Source of the DNA: an uncultured Clostridia bacterium
GTDB taxonomy: Bacteria; Bacillota; Clostridia; Christensenellales; UBA1242
Reading direction: 5' to 3'
DNA length: 64,000 nt
Assembly: GCA_934747775.1 (NCBI GenBank)
Contig: CAKVHA010000004.1
Location: 29,540 to 93,539 of the forward strand
Shown: positions 43,788-52,295 of the stretch, piece by piece
How the letters are laid out: each line of letters starts with the position of its first letter
How positions within the stretch are numbered: position 1 is the stretch's first letter
Notes under the pieces: generated by a model
Told to the model about the DNA's origin: nothing
The model's database searches: none
The model's input: only the letters and a program-made list of their open reading frames with translations
Position numbers and translations under genes: made by a program

Positions 43788-43816
43788 TTGGTTAATTTAA
43801 AAAAAAGTGATAATAT
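43788..43816 (+). promoter_or_regulatory. promoter of the CBS-domain gene
   Basis: TTGGTT (43788-43793), 17-bp spacer, TAATAT (43811-43816). Confidence 0.65.
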
Positions 43817-43850
43817 TTAGGTGTTTAGATAAAAAAATAAGGAAAATAAT

Positions 43851-44585
43851 ATGAAAATTAGTACTAATAGCAACAAAAATGCGTTACGCTTTATAAACGC
43901 GTATAATAAAATTGAATCCGCACTTAGAGCGCAAAACAACTACGGCACATCGGTTACTTATTCCGAAGCTGTAAGACGTGCTAGCCGCAACAACAGCATT
44001 GTTAGAAAATATGAAGACGACCTTATTAGTTATGGAATGCTTAGAAATGCAATTGTGCACAACTCAAACGACCAATTTGTTATTGCCGAGCCATTTGATG
44101 ATGTGGTTGAAAACTACGAGCATATTGCGGAGCTTATTTGCACACCACCGCTTGCTATTAACACTCCTTGTGTAAAACAAGTAAAATGTGTTGATGCAAG
44201 TTTAACACTAAAAGAAGCTTTAATTTATATGAGTAAAACTGGTTATTCTAGCTTTCCAGTGTACAACGACGGAATGCTTGTTGGTGTGGCAAACGCAAGT
44301 AAAGTTTCGCAAGAAATTGGCAAAAGGCTTAGTCTTGGGGAGAACATAACAAGTTTGTTTAATACACATATCGAAAACATTGTTGGACATTTGGGACAAG
44401 AAAGTTTTTACACTATTGTAGATAAAAATGTAACAATAGATAGGGTTATGGATTTATTTAATGAAAACCGTAAACTTATGGTTGTGTTAATTACTCCGCG
44501 TGGAAGTTTGGTGGAAGTTCCTATTGGCATTATTGCTGTGTCGGACTTACTGGAAATAAATAAAATTTTAGATGACTATAAATAA
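43851..44585 (+). CDS. HEPN-like/CBS-domain protein
   Basis: 244 residues. The N-terminal ~85 residues look helical and contain YGMLRNAIVHNSNDQFVIAEP, reminiscent of HEPN-type RNxxxH motifs (RNAIVH). The C-terminal half is a CBS pair: VKCVDASLTLKEALIYMSKT with YSSFPVYNDGMLVGVANAS, and VDKNVTIDRVMDLFNENRKL. CBS pairs usually sense adenine nucleotides. AAGGAAAATAAT precedes the ATG. A ligand-gated RNase is an attractive idea but only an inference. Confidence 0.65.
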   Translation: MKISTNSNKNALRFINAYNKIESALRAQNNYGTSVTYSEAVRRASRNNSIVRKYEDDLISYGMLRNAIVHNSNDQFVIAEPFDDVVENYEHIAELICTPPLAINTPCVKQVKCVDASLTLKEALIYMSKTGYSSFPVYNDGMLVGVANASKVSQEIGKRLSLGENITSLFNTHIENIVGHLGQESFYTIVDKNVTIDRVMDLFNENRKLMVVLITPRGSLVEVPIGIIAVSDLLEINKILDDYK

Positions 44586-44587
44586 TG

Positions 44588-44616
44588 TTGACAATTAAAA
44601 AATATTGTATTAAAAT
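44588..44616 (+). promoter_or_regulatory. promoter of the ileS T-box transcript
   Basis: TTGACA (44588-44593), 17-bp spacer, TAAAAT (44611-44616). Confidence 0.8.
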
Positions 44617-44624
44617 AAAAATAG

Positions 44625-44876
44625 TTTAATAAATAAATGCAAAGATTAAGGACACGCTTTGTAGTGGCAAGGCTTAAAGAGAGTGGGCGGCTGGTGTAAG
44701 CCCATAGCAAACCCTACACGGTATCACCTTATAGCAGAGCAGACGAAAATTGTAGTAATTTGCTACGGGGGTTTCCCGTTATAGAAACCGTATGTGATGG
44801 CATATTGTTATAAGTGGTTAAAATGCTTGTTTTAAAAGTGTTTCTTATAACACATAAAACAGGCTTTTTTGTTTTT
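44625..44876 (+). ncRNA. T-box leader of ileS
   Basis: The ileS leader shows the apical Stem I signature AAAGAGAGTGGGCGGCTGG followed by TGTAAGCCCA. An ATC triplet in CGGTATCACC (about 44743) is a candidate specifier codon for isoleucine, consistent with the gene it precedes. A terminator (GCTTGTTTT with AAAACAGGC and an inner GTGTT/AACAC stem, 44825-44876) ends in six T's just ahead of ileS. The canonical antiterminator word UGGNACCGCG is not present; a TGGT at 44815-44818, able to pair with an ACCA tRNA end, is the best candidate. Family call is by motif. Confidence 0.75.
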
Positions 44877-44910
44877 ATACAGTGTCTTATTAAACCAAAA
44901 GGAGAAAAAT

Positions 44911-47900
44911 ATGTATAATAAAGTTGATGCAAATTTAAATTTTCCAAACGAAGAAAATGATGTGTTAAAGTTTTGGCGTGAAAACGACATAAAAAAACAG
45001 TGTCTAACCAGAAACAAAGGTGCAAAACGTTTTAATTTTTACGAAGGACCACCTACTGCAAACGGCACGCCGCACGTTGGACACGTTCTAACAAGGTCGT
45101 TAAAAGACGTGTTTACAAGGTACAAATCTATGCAAGGCTACTATGTGCCACGCAAAGGCGGCTGGGATACTCACGGTCTTCCTGTGGAACTTTCGGTTGA
45201 AAAGGAGCTAGGAATTAGTGGTAAAAAACAAATTGAAGAATACGGAATTGAAAGGTTTATAAAACGCTGCAAAGAGAATGTGTGGAAATATGTTGATTTG
45301 TGGAAAGAATTTTCCGACCGTGTTGGATATTTTGTTAATATGGACGACGATTGTTATGTGACCTACTACGACAGTTATATAGAAAGCGAGTGGTGGGCAC
45401 TAAAAACAATGAACGAAAAAGGCTTGCTATATAAAGGCTATAAAATATTGCCAAGTTGCCCACGTTGTGGAACAGCGCTTAGTTCGCACGAACTTGCACA
45501 AGGCTATGAAGATAGAAAGGATACAACTGTTGTTGCTAAATTTAAAAGTTTAGACGAAGATAACACTTACTTTCTAGCATGGACAACCACACCTTGGACA
45601 CTTCCTTCCAACATTGCACTTTGTGTTAATGCAGACGAAGACTATGTAAAGGTGGCAGCATTTAATGAAAACTATATTTTGGCAAAAGCATTGCTTGGCG
45701 CACACTTTAAAGATGGCGAATATGAAATTGTAGATACATTTAAAGGTAAAACCCTAGAACACAAAAAATATGAACCATTGTTTGACTTTGTAGATAAAAA
45801 GGTTGCAGAAAAGGGTTATTATGTTACTTGTGACCCATATGTTACTTTAACCGACGGCACAGGCATTGTTCATATTGCTCCTGCTTTTGGCGAAGACGAC
45901 TCTAAAGTTGGCAGAAAATACAACTTGCCATTTGTTCAACTTGTAGACAAATTTGGTAAATTTACTCCAGAATGCGGAAAGTATGCTGGCGAAGATGTGT
46001 TTAGCAAAAACGACGAAATCGTGGAAGACCTAAGAAGCGTGGGTAAGGTGTTTAAATCACAAAAACACGTTCATAGTTATCCACATTGTTGGCGTTGTCA
46101 TAGCCCACTAATTTACTTTGCACGTTCTAGTTGGTTTGTAAAAACAACCGAACTTAGAGCCGATATGGTTAGAAACAACAACTCGGTTAATTGGTTGCCA
46201 GACAGTGTTAAAAACGGCAGAATGGGAAATTTCCTAGAAAACAACATCGACTGGTGTTTAAGTCGTGACCGTTACTGGGGAACTCCGCTTCCTGTTTGGA
46301 TGTGTGAATGCGGTCATTATCATGTTGTTGGCAGCAAGGCAGAACTTAAAGAACTTTGCGGTGTTAAAGGTGATATAGAACTTCATAAACCATATGTTGA
46401 CGAGCTTACAATGACTTGTCCTAAATGCGGCAAACAAATGCACCGCGAACCAGAAGTAATTGACTGCTGGTTTGACTCTGGTAGTATGCCATTTGCCCAA
46501 CATCATTATCCTTTTGAAAATAAGGAACTATTTAAAGAGAGTTTCCCAGCACAGTTTATAAGCGAAGGAATTGACCAAACTCGTGGCTGGTTTTATTCGC
46601 TTCAAGCAATTTCTACGGCACTATTTAACAAAAGCCCATATGAAACTTGTATTGCAAACGGACTAGTGGTGGACGAGCAGGGTAGAAAGCTAAGCAAGAG
46701 TTTAGGAAACTACGTTCCACCTATGGAAATGCTAGGCACAATGGGTGCCGACCCAGTAAGGTGGACATTCTATACAGGAAACCAACCTTGGAACAATTCC
46801 ACACTAACAATCTCAACTGTTGCTGAAAGTCAGAAAAAGTATTTTGGCACACTTTGGAACACTTACGCATTTTATGTGCTTTATGCAAATATTGATAAAT
46901 TTGACCCTACAAAATACAATCTAAAAGATTGTAAGTTGTCGGTTATGGATAAGTGGATTTTATCTGAATTAAATGAACTAATTGGCTATGTTTGTGGCGA
47001 ATTAGATAAGTTTCATGTAACAGAAAGCAGCCGCGCTATGGAAGATTTTGTAGATAAACTATCAAATTGGTATGTAAGACTTTGCCGTAAAAGATATTGG
47101 GGCGAAGATTTTAGCGAAGATAAAAAGGCGGCATATGTAACGCTTTATACTGTGCTTTCCACTTATGCAAAACTTTCTGCACCATTTACACCATTTATGA
47201 GTGAAACAATATATCAAAATATTGTTAGAAACTTTGATAAAAACGCGCCAGTTAGCGTGCATTTGTGCGACTATCCTAAGGTTAACAAAGAGTATGTAAA
47301 TAAAAAACTTCAAGAGCAAATGAGCCTTGTTAGGGTTTACACCGAACTTGGCAGAAGTGCTAGAAATTTGTCTGGCATTAAAAATCGTCAACCGCTTGGC
47401 GAATTGTACTTAACTGATGCTCAAAACAAAACAAATTTACCAGCAGATTTAATTCAAATCTTAAAAGATGAGCTAAATGTTAAAGATGTTATGCAACACG
47501 AAGACTTGTCTAAATTTGTAAACTATACATTAAAACCACAATTAAAAACAATCGGACCAAAATATGGCAAAAAGCTTAATGCGATTCGTGAGTTTTTAAG
47601 CTCGTGCAACGCTATGGAAGTGGTTAAAACTGTTGAAAGTGGGGAAGTATTTAAAACCACAATTGACGGCGAAAAAGTAGAATTTAGTAAAGACGACTTG
47701 CTAATTTCGGTTAGTCAAAAAGAAGGTTATGCATCATCAACCGATGGCAGTGTGGCTGTTATACTAGACACACATATTACAAAAGAATTGCTAGATGAAG
47801 GCATTTACCGTGAATTTGTTAGCAAAGTTCAAAACCTAAGAAAAGCATCAAACTATGTTGTCACCGATAGAATTTACATTCAAATAAATGGCGATAAAGA

Positions 47901-48042
47901 ACTTGAAGATGTTGTTATGAATTTTAGTAAACAAATAAAACAAGATGTTTTGGCGCTAGACATAACTAAGGGCACAAATGGCGAATTTAGTGAAGAGTTT
48001 AATATAAACGACCACAAAATTACGGTTTATATTAAAAGGTAG
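44911..48042 (+). CDS. ileS: isoleucyl-tRNA synthetase
   Basis: IleRS (1043 residues) charges tRNA-Ile. Class I motifs are PHVGH (HIGH, about 54-58) in FYEGPPTANGTPHVGH and KLSKS (KMSKS, about 593-597). GWDTHGLPVE and the editing-domain sequence WTTTPWTLPSN are present, and CxxC pairs (CPRCG, CPKCG) suggest bound zinc. Length and the GTPHVGHVLTRSLKDVFTRY segment match the eukaryote-like type 2 IleRS, which in other bacteria tolerates mupirocin. AAAGGAG precedes the ATG at 44911. Controlled by the T-box. Confidence 0.96.
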   Translation: MYNKVDANLNFPNEENDVLKFWRENDIKKQCLTRNKGAKRFNFYEGPPTANGTPHVGHVLTRSLKDVFTRYKSMQGYYVPRKGGWDTHGLPVELSVEKELGISGKKQIEEYGIERFIKRCKENVWKYVDLWKEFSDRVGYFVNMDDDCYVTYYDSYIESEWWALKTMNEKGLLYKGYKILPSCPRCGTALSSHELAQGYEDRKDTTVVAKFKSLDEDNTYFLAWTTTPWTLPSNIALCVNADEDYVKVAAFNENYILAKALLGAHFKDGEYEIVDTFKGKTLEHKKYEPLFDFVDKKVAEKGYYVTCDPYVTLTDGTGIVHIAPAFGEDDSKVGRKYNLPFVQLVDKFGKFTPECGKYAGEDVFSKNDEIVEDLRSVGKVFKSQKHVHSYPHCWRCHSPLIYFARSSWFVKTTELRADMVRNNNSVNWLPDSVKNGRMGNFLENNIDWCLSRDRYWGTPLPVWMCECGHYHVVGSKAELKELCGVKGDIELHKPYVDELTMTCPKCGKQMHREPEVIDCWFDSGSMPFAQHHYPFENKELFKESFPAQFISEGIDQTRGWFYSLQAISTALFNKSPYETCIANGLVVDEQGRKLSKSLGNYVPPMEMLGTMGADPVRWTFYTGNQPWNNSTLTISTVAESQKKYFGTLWNTYAFYVLYANIDKFDPTKYNLKDCKLSVMDKWILSELNELIGYVCGELDKFHVTESSRAMEDFVDKLSNWYVRLCRKRYWGEDFSEDKKAAYVTLYTVLSTYAKLSAPFTPFMSETIYQNIVRNFDKNAPVSVHLCDYPKVNKEYVNKKLQEQMSLVRVYTELGRSARNLSGIKNRQPLGELYLTDAQNKTNLPADLIQILKDELNVKDVMQHEDLSKFVNYTLKPQLKTIGPKYGKKLNAIREFLSSCNAMEVVKTVESGEVFKTTIDGEKVEFSKDDLLISVSQKEGYASSTDGSVAVILDTHITKELLDEGIYREFVSKVQNLRKASNYVVTDRIYIQINGDKELEDVVMNFSKQIKQDVLALDITKGTNGEFSEEFNINDHKITVYIKR

Positions 48043-48049
48043 GTGTGGT

Positions 48050-48739
48050 ATGGAAAATAATCTTAATGTTTTGTATGAAGATAACCACGTTATTGTGGTG
48101 CTAAAACCACAAAATGTGCCTACTCAAGAAGACGAAAGTAAAGACCTAGATATGCTTACAATGGTTAAGGACTACATTAAAGAAAAGTACGAAAAACCGG
48201 GCAATGTGTATGTTGGGCTTGTTCATAGGCTTGATAGACCTACTGGCGGAGTTATGGTTTTTGCAAAAACAAGTAAAGCAGCTGCTAGACTAAGCGAGCA
48301 AGTTAAAAATAAGGAAATGATTAAAAGATATTTGGCTGTCACATCAAAAGTGCCAGCTAAAGAACAAGGCAAATTAAGCAATTATTTACTTAAAAACCCA
48401 AAAACCAACACAGTAAGTGTTGTACCACAACTAACAACTGGTGCAAAACTCGCTGAATTGGAATATAAAGTGCTAGATAGTGTAAACGGAATGTCGCTAG
48501 TTGATGTGAATTTATTTACAGGTCGTAGCCATCAAATTAGAGTGCAGTTTAAACATATTGGCTGCCCATTAGTAGGGGACGCAAAATATGGCACTGCTAC
48601 AGCAAACAAAAAACTTGCACTATGGGCATATTATTTAAGATTTACCCATCCAACAACTGGCAAAACACTTACTTTTAAAGTGTTTCCACCAGCTGATGAA
48701 AAACCATGGGATAATTATAATTATTCAAAACTAATTTAG
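48050..48739 (+). CDS. RluA-family pseudouridine synthase
   Basis: 229 residues without an S4 domain. Motifs: LNVLYEDNHVIVVLKPQNVP, LVHRLDRPTGGVMVFAKTS (catalytic Asp in HRLD) and LFTGRSHQIRVQFKHIGCPL. These enzymes isomerise uridine to pseudouridine in rRNA or tRNA; the exact target cannot be read. HRLDRPTGG differs from the more usual HRLDxxTSG by Gly. It starts 7 bases after ileS and is probably co-transcribed. A second RluA-family gene, with an S4 domain, is at 52276. Confidence 0.9.
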   Translation: MENNLNVLYEDNHVIVVLKPQNVPTQEDESKDLDMLTMVKDYIKEKYEKPGNVYVGLVHRLDRPTGGVMVFAKTSKAAARLSEQVKNKEMIKRYLAVTSKVPAKEQGKLSNYLLKNPKTNTVSVVPQLTTGAKLAELEYKVLDSVNGMSLVDVNLFTGRSHQIRVQFKHIGCPLVGDAKYGTATANKKLALWAYYLRFTHPTTGKTLTFKVFPPADEKPWDNYNYSKLI

Positions 48740-48763
48740 TTAAAATATGGCGTAATATCACAA

Positions 48764-48795
48764 AAAAAATACTGCAAACTGCAGTATTTTTTTGT
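48764..48795 (+). terminator. intrinsic terminator after the ileS unit
   Basis: Stem AAATACTGC/GCAGTATTT and a T run. Confidence 0.9.
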
Positions 48796-48937
48796 TGTTT
48801 GAATAGTACTATGTAATATGTGTATAATTATAAATTTGATGTAATAAATATACAGTATGTTTTATTTTAAATTATTCCTTTATCCTGTTGTTATTTGTTT
48901 GTTGTCATCTATTTATTGTGATATAAAAGTTATGTAA

Positions 48938-50527
48938 TTATTTATCTACTTTTTGGTCGCAAATTAGGCAATTTGTGGTTAGTAGTGTGCTTGCCACACT
49001 TGCGGCATTTTGGATTGCACAACGTGTAACCTTGGTGGGGTCTATAATTCCTGCTTTTAACATATCTAAATAGGTGTTGTTTAGTGCGTTGTAGCCGTAG
49101 TTTTTATTGTTTTTTTGACCTTTTAACACTGTGTTTACAACAACTGCGCCGTCCATTCCCGCATTTTCGGCAATTTGCAAAAGCGGTGATTTTAGGGTAC
49201 TTAAAATGATTTCTGCACCTGTTTTTTCGTCGCCTTTTAGTGTTTTTATGTACTTTTGTAGTGGGGTGTAGCAGCTTAGTAGTGCTGTTCCGCCGCCAGC
49301 AACAATTCCTTCTTCAACCGCACTTTTTGTTGCACTTATTGCGTCTTCAATGCGTAATTTTTTCTCTTGCATTTCCACTTCGGTTGCGCTGCCCACACAT
49401 ATCACGGCAATGCCACCTGTTAGTTTTGCAAGACGGTCGCAAAGTTCTTCTTTATCAAAATCACTTTCGGCAAGTTCAATTTGTGCTTTAATGGTTTTTA
49501 TGCGGTTGTTAATGCGCGCTTTTTCGCCTTTTCCTTCGCTAATTGTTGTGGTGTCTTTTGTTATTTTCACAATGCCAGCACGACCCAAGTCTTCTAGCTT
49601 TACATCGCGTAAACTTAAATTTAATTCTTCCGAAATATTTTTGCCGCCAGTAACACACGCAATATCTTTTAAAAACGCCTTTTTGCGGTCGGCGTAGGCG
49701 GGTGCTTTAACTGCAACAACATTTAAAATTCCGTGTAGTTTGTTTACAACTAAGGTGTTAATAACTTCGGTTTCGTAATCGTCGGCAATAATTAGCAGCG
49801 GTGCTTGCTGTTGGGTTTGCTCCAAAATTGGCAAAATCTCTTGAATGTTGTTTATTTTTTTGTCCGTAATTAAAATAAACGGATTGTTAAGTGTTGCGGT
49901 CATTTTTTCTGTGTCAGTTATCATATATGGCGAAACGTAGCCCTTTTTAAACTGCATTCCTTCCACAATTTTTAGCTCGCTTTTTAGCGTTTTGCCTTCT
50001 TCCACTGTAATTACGCCGTCTTTTCCAACTTTTTCAAATGCTTTGCTAATTAGCGCGCCAATTTCTTCGTCGCCAGCGCTAATGCTTGCAATTTGGAAAA
50101 TTTCTTTGCTACTTTTTACACCAACACTTATTTGCTTTAGGGTATCCACAACCTTATCTGTTGCGCTTTTTATTCCTTTTTTTAAAATAATTGGATTAGC
50201 GCCTGCTGTGCAATTTTTAATGCCTTCCTTAATAATGTTTTGCGCCAACACACACGCGGTTGTCGTTCCGTCGCCAGCTAGTTCGTTTGTTTTTATGCTA
50301 ACTTCTTTTACCAGGCTTGCTCCCAAGTTTTCAAATGGGTCGCTAAGTTCTATTTCTTTTGCTATTGTCACGCCGTCGTTTGTAATTAGGGGAGTGCCGT
50401 ATTTTCGCTCCAACACAACATTTCGCCCCTTTGGTCCAAGCGTAATTTTAACCGCATTTGCAAGCGTGTCCACGCCGTTTTCAATTTTTTTAACACCATC
50501 AAATCCGTGCATAATTTGTTTACTCAT
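48938..50527 (-). CDS. groEL: chaperonin GroEL (60 kDa)
   Basis: GroEL (529 residues) forms the ATP-driven folding chamber with GroES. ATP-site motifs ITLGPKGRNVVLE, NDGVTIAKEIEL and DGTTTACVLAQ are conserved, as are GAALLS-equivalent GGGTALLSCYTPL and GIIDPTKVTRCAIQNAASVA. The Gly-Gly-Met tail of typical GroELs is missing: the protein ends TTNCLICDQKVDK. It overlaps groES by 8 bases. No terminator is evident on its 3' side, and no CIRCE operator is seen upstream of groES. Confidence 0.96.
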   Translation of the reverse strand: MSKQIMHGFDGVKKIENGVDTLANAVKITLGPKGRNVVLERKYGTPLITNDGVTIAKEIELSDPFENLGASLVKEVSIKTNELAGDGTTTACVLAQNIIKEGIKNCTAGANPIILKKGIKSATDKVVDTLKQISVGVKSSKEIFQIASISAGDEEIGALISKAFEKVGKDGVITVEEGKTLKSELKIVEGMQFKKGYVSPYMITDTEKMTATLNNPFILITDKKINNIQEILPILEQTQQQAPLLIIADDYETEVINTLVVNKLHGILNVVAVKAPAYADRKKAFLKDIACVTGGKNISEELNLSLRDVKLEDLGRAGIVKITKDTTTISEGKGEKARINNRIKTIKAQIELAESDFDKEELCDRLAKLTGGIAVICVGSATEVEMQEKKLRIEDAISATKSAVEEGIVAGGGTALLSCYTPLQKYIKTLKGDEKTGAEIILSTLKSPLLQIAENAGMDGAVVVNTVLKGQKNNKNYGYNALNNTYLDMLKAGIIDPTKVTRCAIQNAASVASTLLTTNCLICDQKVDK

Positions 50528-50786
50528 TTTCGTTCTCCTTCAAAATGCCTAAAATGTCACATTCCTTAATTAAAATAAAAGTTTCGCCGTCTATTTCAAA
50601 CTCGCTGCCAGCATATTTGTTTATAAGCACAATATCGTGCGGTTTAATTTCGCCACTCGTGGTTTTGCCAAGAGCTAAAACTTCCATTTTTTCGCTTTTA
50701 ACTTCATCTGGCATAATTAGCGTGGTGTTTTGGCTGCGTTTAAATGGCTTTACCAAAACTCTATCGTATAATGGTTTTATTTGCAT
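50520..50786 (-). CDS. groES: co-chaperonin GroES (10 kDa)
   Basis: GroES (88 residues) caps the GroEL chamber. IKPLYDRVLVKPFKRSQNTT at the N-terminus, the hinge and EIKPHDIVLINKYAGSEFEI and IKECDILGIL are typical. The mobile loop reads QNTTLIMPDEV where IVL-type residues are usual (here LIM), and the protein is slightly short. GGAGAAAATT precedes the ATG. First gene of the groES-groEL unit. Confidence 0.93.
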   Translation of the reverse strand: MQIKPLYDRVLVKPFKRSQNTTLIMPDEVKSEKMEVLALGKTTSGEIKPHDIVLINKYAGSEFEIDGETFILIKECDILGILKENENE

Positions 50787-50921
50787 AATTTTCTCCTATA
50801 TATTTATTTATATTTTTTAAGCAATTTTTGTTCCTTGTTTTAAAATTTTTGCCATATTTTTGCGGCTCAAAAAATATATTATTAGTAGTATAAATGTGAA
50901 AAATAAGGATTGCAAATTTTT

Positions 50922-51710
50922 ATGACAAAAACTTTTTCAAACTACTATGCAAAATCTAAAAAACACCCTAAAATTAGGAGTTTTTTTCTTGTTGTGCTTT
51001 GGCTAATACTTGCCGCTGCAATACTACTTAGTGGCAACTTTTTTGCAAATTTACTAACAGGTAGCGGCTTTAATATTGGCAGTGGAAAACTAAAAATTAG
51101 CGGAACAAAATTTTATGCGATATATTTTGGTGAATTTGATAACGAAAGCGATGCGAAACAATGTGCTGTTTGGGTGGAAAACTCTGGCGGCGCTGGATAT
51201 TTGTATAAATCGGATAAGTATTATGTTTTGGCTAGACCATATAGCACGCTTGACGACGCAAATAAAGTTGCCGCCAATTTAGGCGCAACAAAATATGACG
51301 CAAGCGTAAAAACATTTGAAGTTAAGGATAAAAGAGTGTTAATAAAAGACCTTAGTACGGCGGATAGGAGAGTACTTGTTACAAAAATTGCAAAAATAGA
51401 CGAAATTATACGCTTAATTGACAAGGTGGATGAAGAAGTGGATAGAAATGCTCTTACAAATATTGCCGCAAGTAATGCCATAAATTCGTACAAAACCACA
51501 ATAAAAGCACTTAGAAACGAAATAAGTGAACTTGCCTTAAAATATCAAAATTCCAAACTAAATAGTATTGTTGCGTATCTTAACTTGTTTGAAGATAGGT
51601 TAGATTTGACTGTTAGCAAACTGCTGGTTTCTACAAATCAAGCGTGTGTTATAAAGTATTTATTATGCGAAATAAGGCTAAATTACTATTCAATGCTGCT
51701 TGAAATGTAA
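50922..51710 (+). CDS. SPOR-domain membrane protein
   Basis: 262 residues. A basic N-terminus and one membrane helix (about 22-45) lead to a SPOR-like domain at about 60-130 (KFYAIYFGEFDNESDAKQCA, VWVENSGGAGYLYKSDKYYV, STLDDANKVAANL). SPOR domains bind denuded peptidoglycan at septa. The C-terminal 130 residues are helical and unassigned. The start is uncertain: the ATG at 50922 lies 13 bases after AAGGA. Divergent from groES and just upstream of lspA. Confidence 0.75.
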   Translation: MTKTFSNYYAKSKKHPKIRSFFLVVLWLILAAAILLSGNFFANLLTGSGFNIGSGKLKISGTKFYAIYFGEFDNESDAKQCAVWVENSGGAGYLYKSDKYYVLARPYSTLDDANKVAANLGATKYDASVKTFEVKDKRVLIKDLSTADRRVLVTKIAKIDEIIRLIDKVDEEVDRNALTNIAASNAINSYKTTIKALRNEISELALKYQNSKLNSIVAYLNLFEDRLDLTVSKLLVSTNQACVIKYLLCEIRLNYYSMLLEM

Positions 51711-51717
51711 AATTTCT

Positions 51718-51746
51718 TTGACATTTTACAAAAAATAGTACATCAT
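51718..51746 (+). promoter_or_regulatory. possible promoter of lspA
   Basis: Consensus TTGACA (51718-51723), 17-bp spacer, weak -10 CATCAT (51741-51746), ending seven bases before the lspA ATG; no ribosome binding site lies between. Confidence 0.5.
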
Positions 51747-51752
51747 AAAGAT

Positions 51753-52295
51753 ATGAAAATTAAAAACTATCTTAGTACGAATAAATACAACTTAATAACT
51801 AAAGCATTGGTTTTTGTTTTGTGCTTGGCTGTAGACCTAATATTAAAACACGCTATGGCGGAGTTTTTTGCTGCGCGTTTTAGTGCTGGCAATTTTGATA
51901 ATGAACCAGTTATTAATGGCTTTATTTCGCTTACATACACCGAAAATACTGGCGCTGCATTTAGTATTTTTAGCAACAATACAACCGCATTAACAGTATT
52001 TAGTATTCTGTTTGTTGTTGCATTTGCCGCACTAGATGTTAGTTTTAAAGATGAAAACCCAATATCTGGCATAGGTTTTGCATTAATTATGGCAGGTGCT
52101 GCGGGCAACTTAGTAGATAGGGTTGCGCTAAATTATGTTCGCGATTTTATTTCTTTCGATTTTTTAGGAAATTTCCCAATTTGTAACTTTGCAGACATTT
52201 GTATAACATTTGGCTGCGTGTGGTACGCGGTTTACTTTTTGGTGATTGCAATAAAACAAGATAGGCAGGTGAAAAATGATAATAACATTCAATGA
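51753..52295 (+). CDS. lspA: lipoprotein signal peptidase (signal peptidase II)
   Basis: LspA (180 residues) cleaves signal peptides from diacylglyceryl-modified prolipoproteins. Four membrane helices; motifs YTENTGAAFS, GAAGNLVDRV and FPICNFADICITFG contain the two catalytic aspartates. The ATG has no Shine-Dalgarno and sits where transcription from the TTGACA promoter should start. It overlaps the next gene by 20 bases. Partner of Lgt at 39604. Confidence 0.94.
   Translation: MKIKNYLSTNKYNLITKALVFVLCLAVDLILKHAMAEFFAARFSAGNFDNEPVINGFISLTYTENTGAAFSIFSNNTTALTVFSILFVVAFAALDVSFKDENPISGIGFALIMAGAAGNLVDRVALNYVRDFISFDFLGNFPICNFADICITFGCVWYAVYFLVIAIKQDRQVKNDNNIQ

Noticed and set aside
44729..45025. 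Minus-strand reading frame across the ileS leader
   Set aside because: It overlaps the T-box structure and the ileS start, has no ribosome binding site and no coding-like composition.
49240..50552. Plus-strand reading frames within groEL
   Set aside because: They mirror the groEL coding frame and have no promoter, ribosome binding site or protein similarity.
50787..50880. CIRCE or CtsR operator upstream of groES
   Set aside because: I looked for TTAGCACTC/GAGTGCTAA and for GGTCAAA repeats; neither is present.
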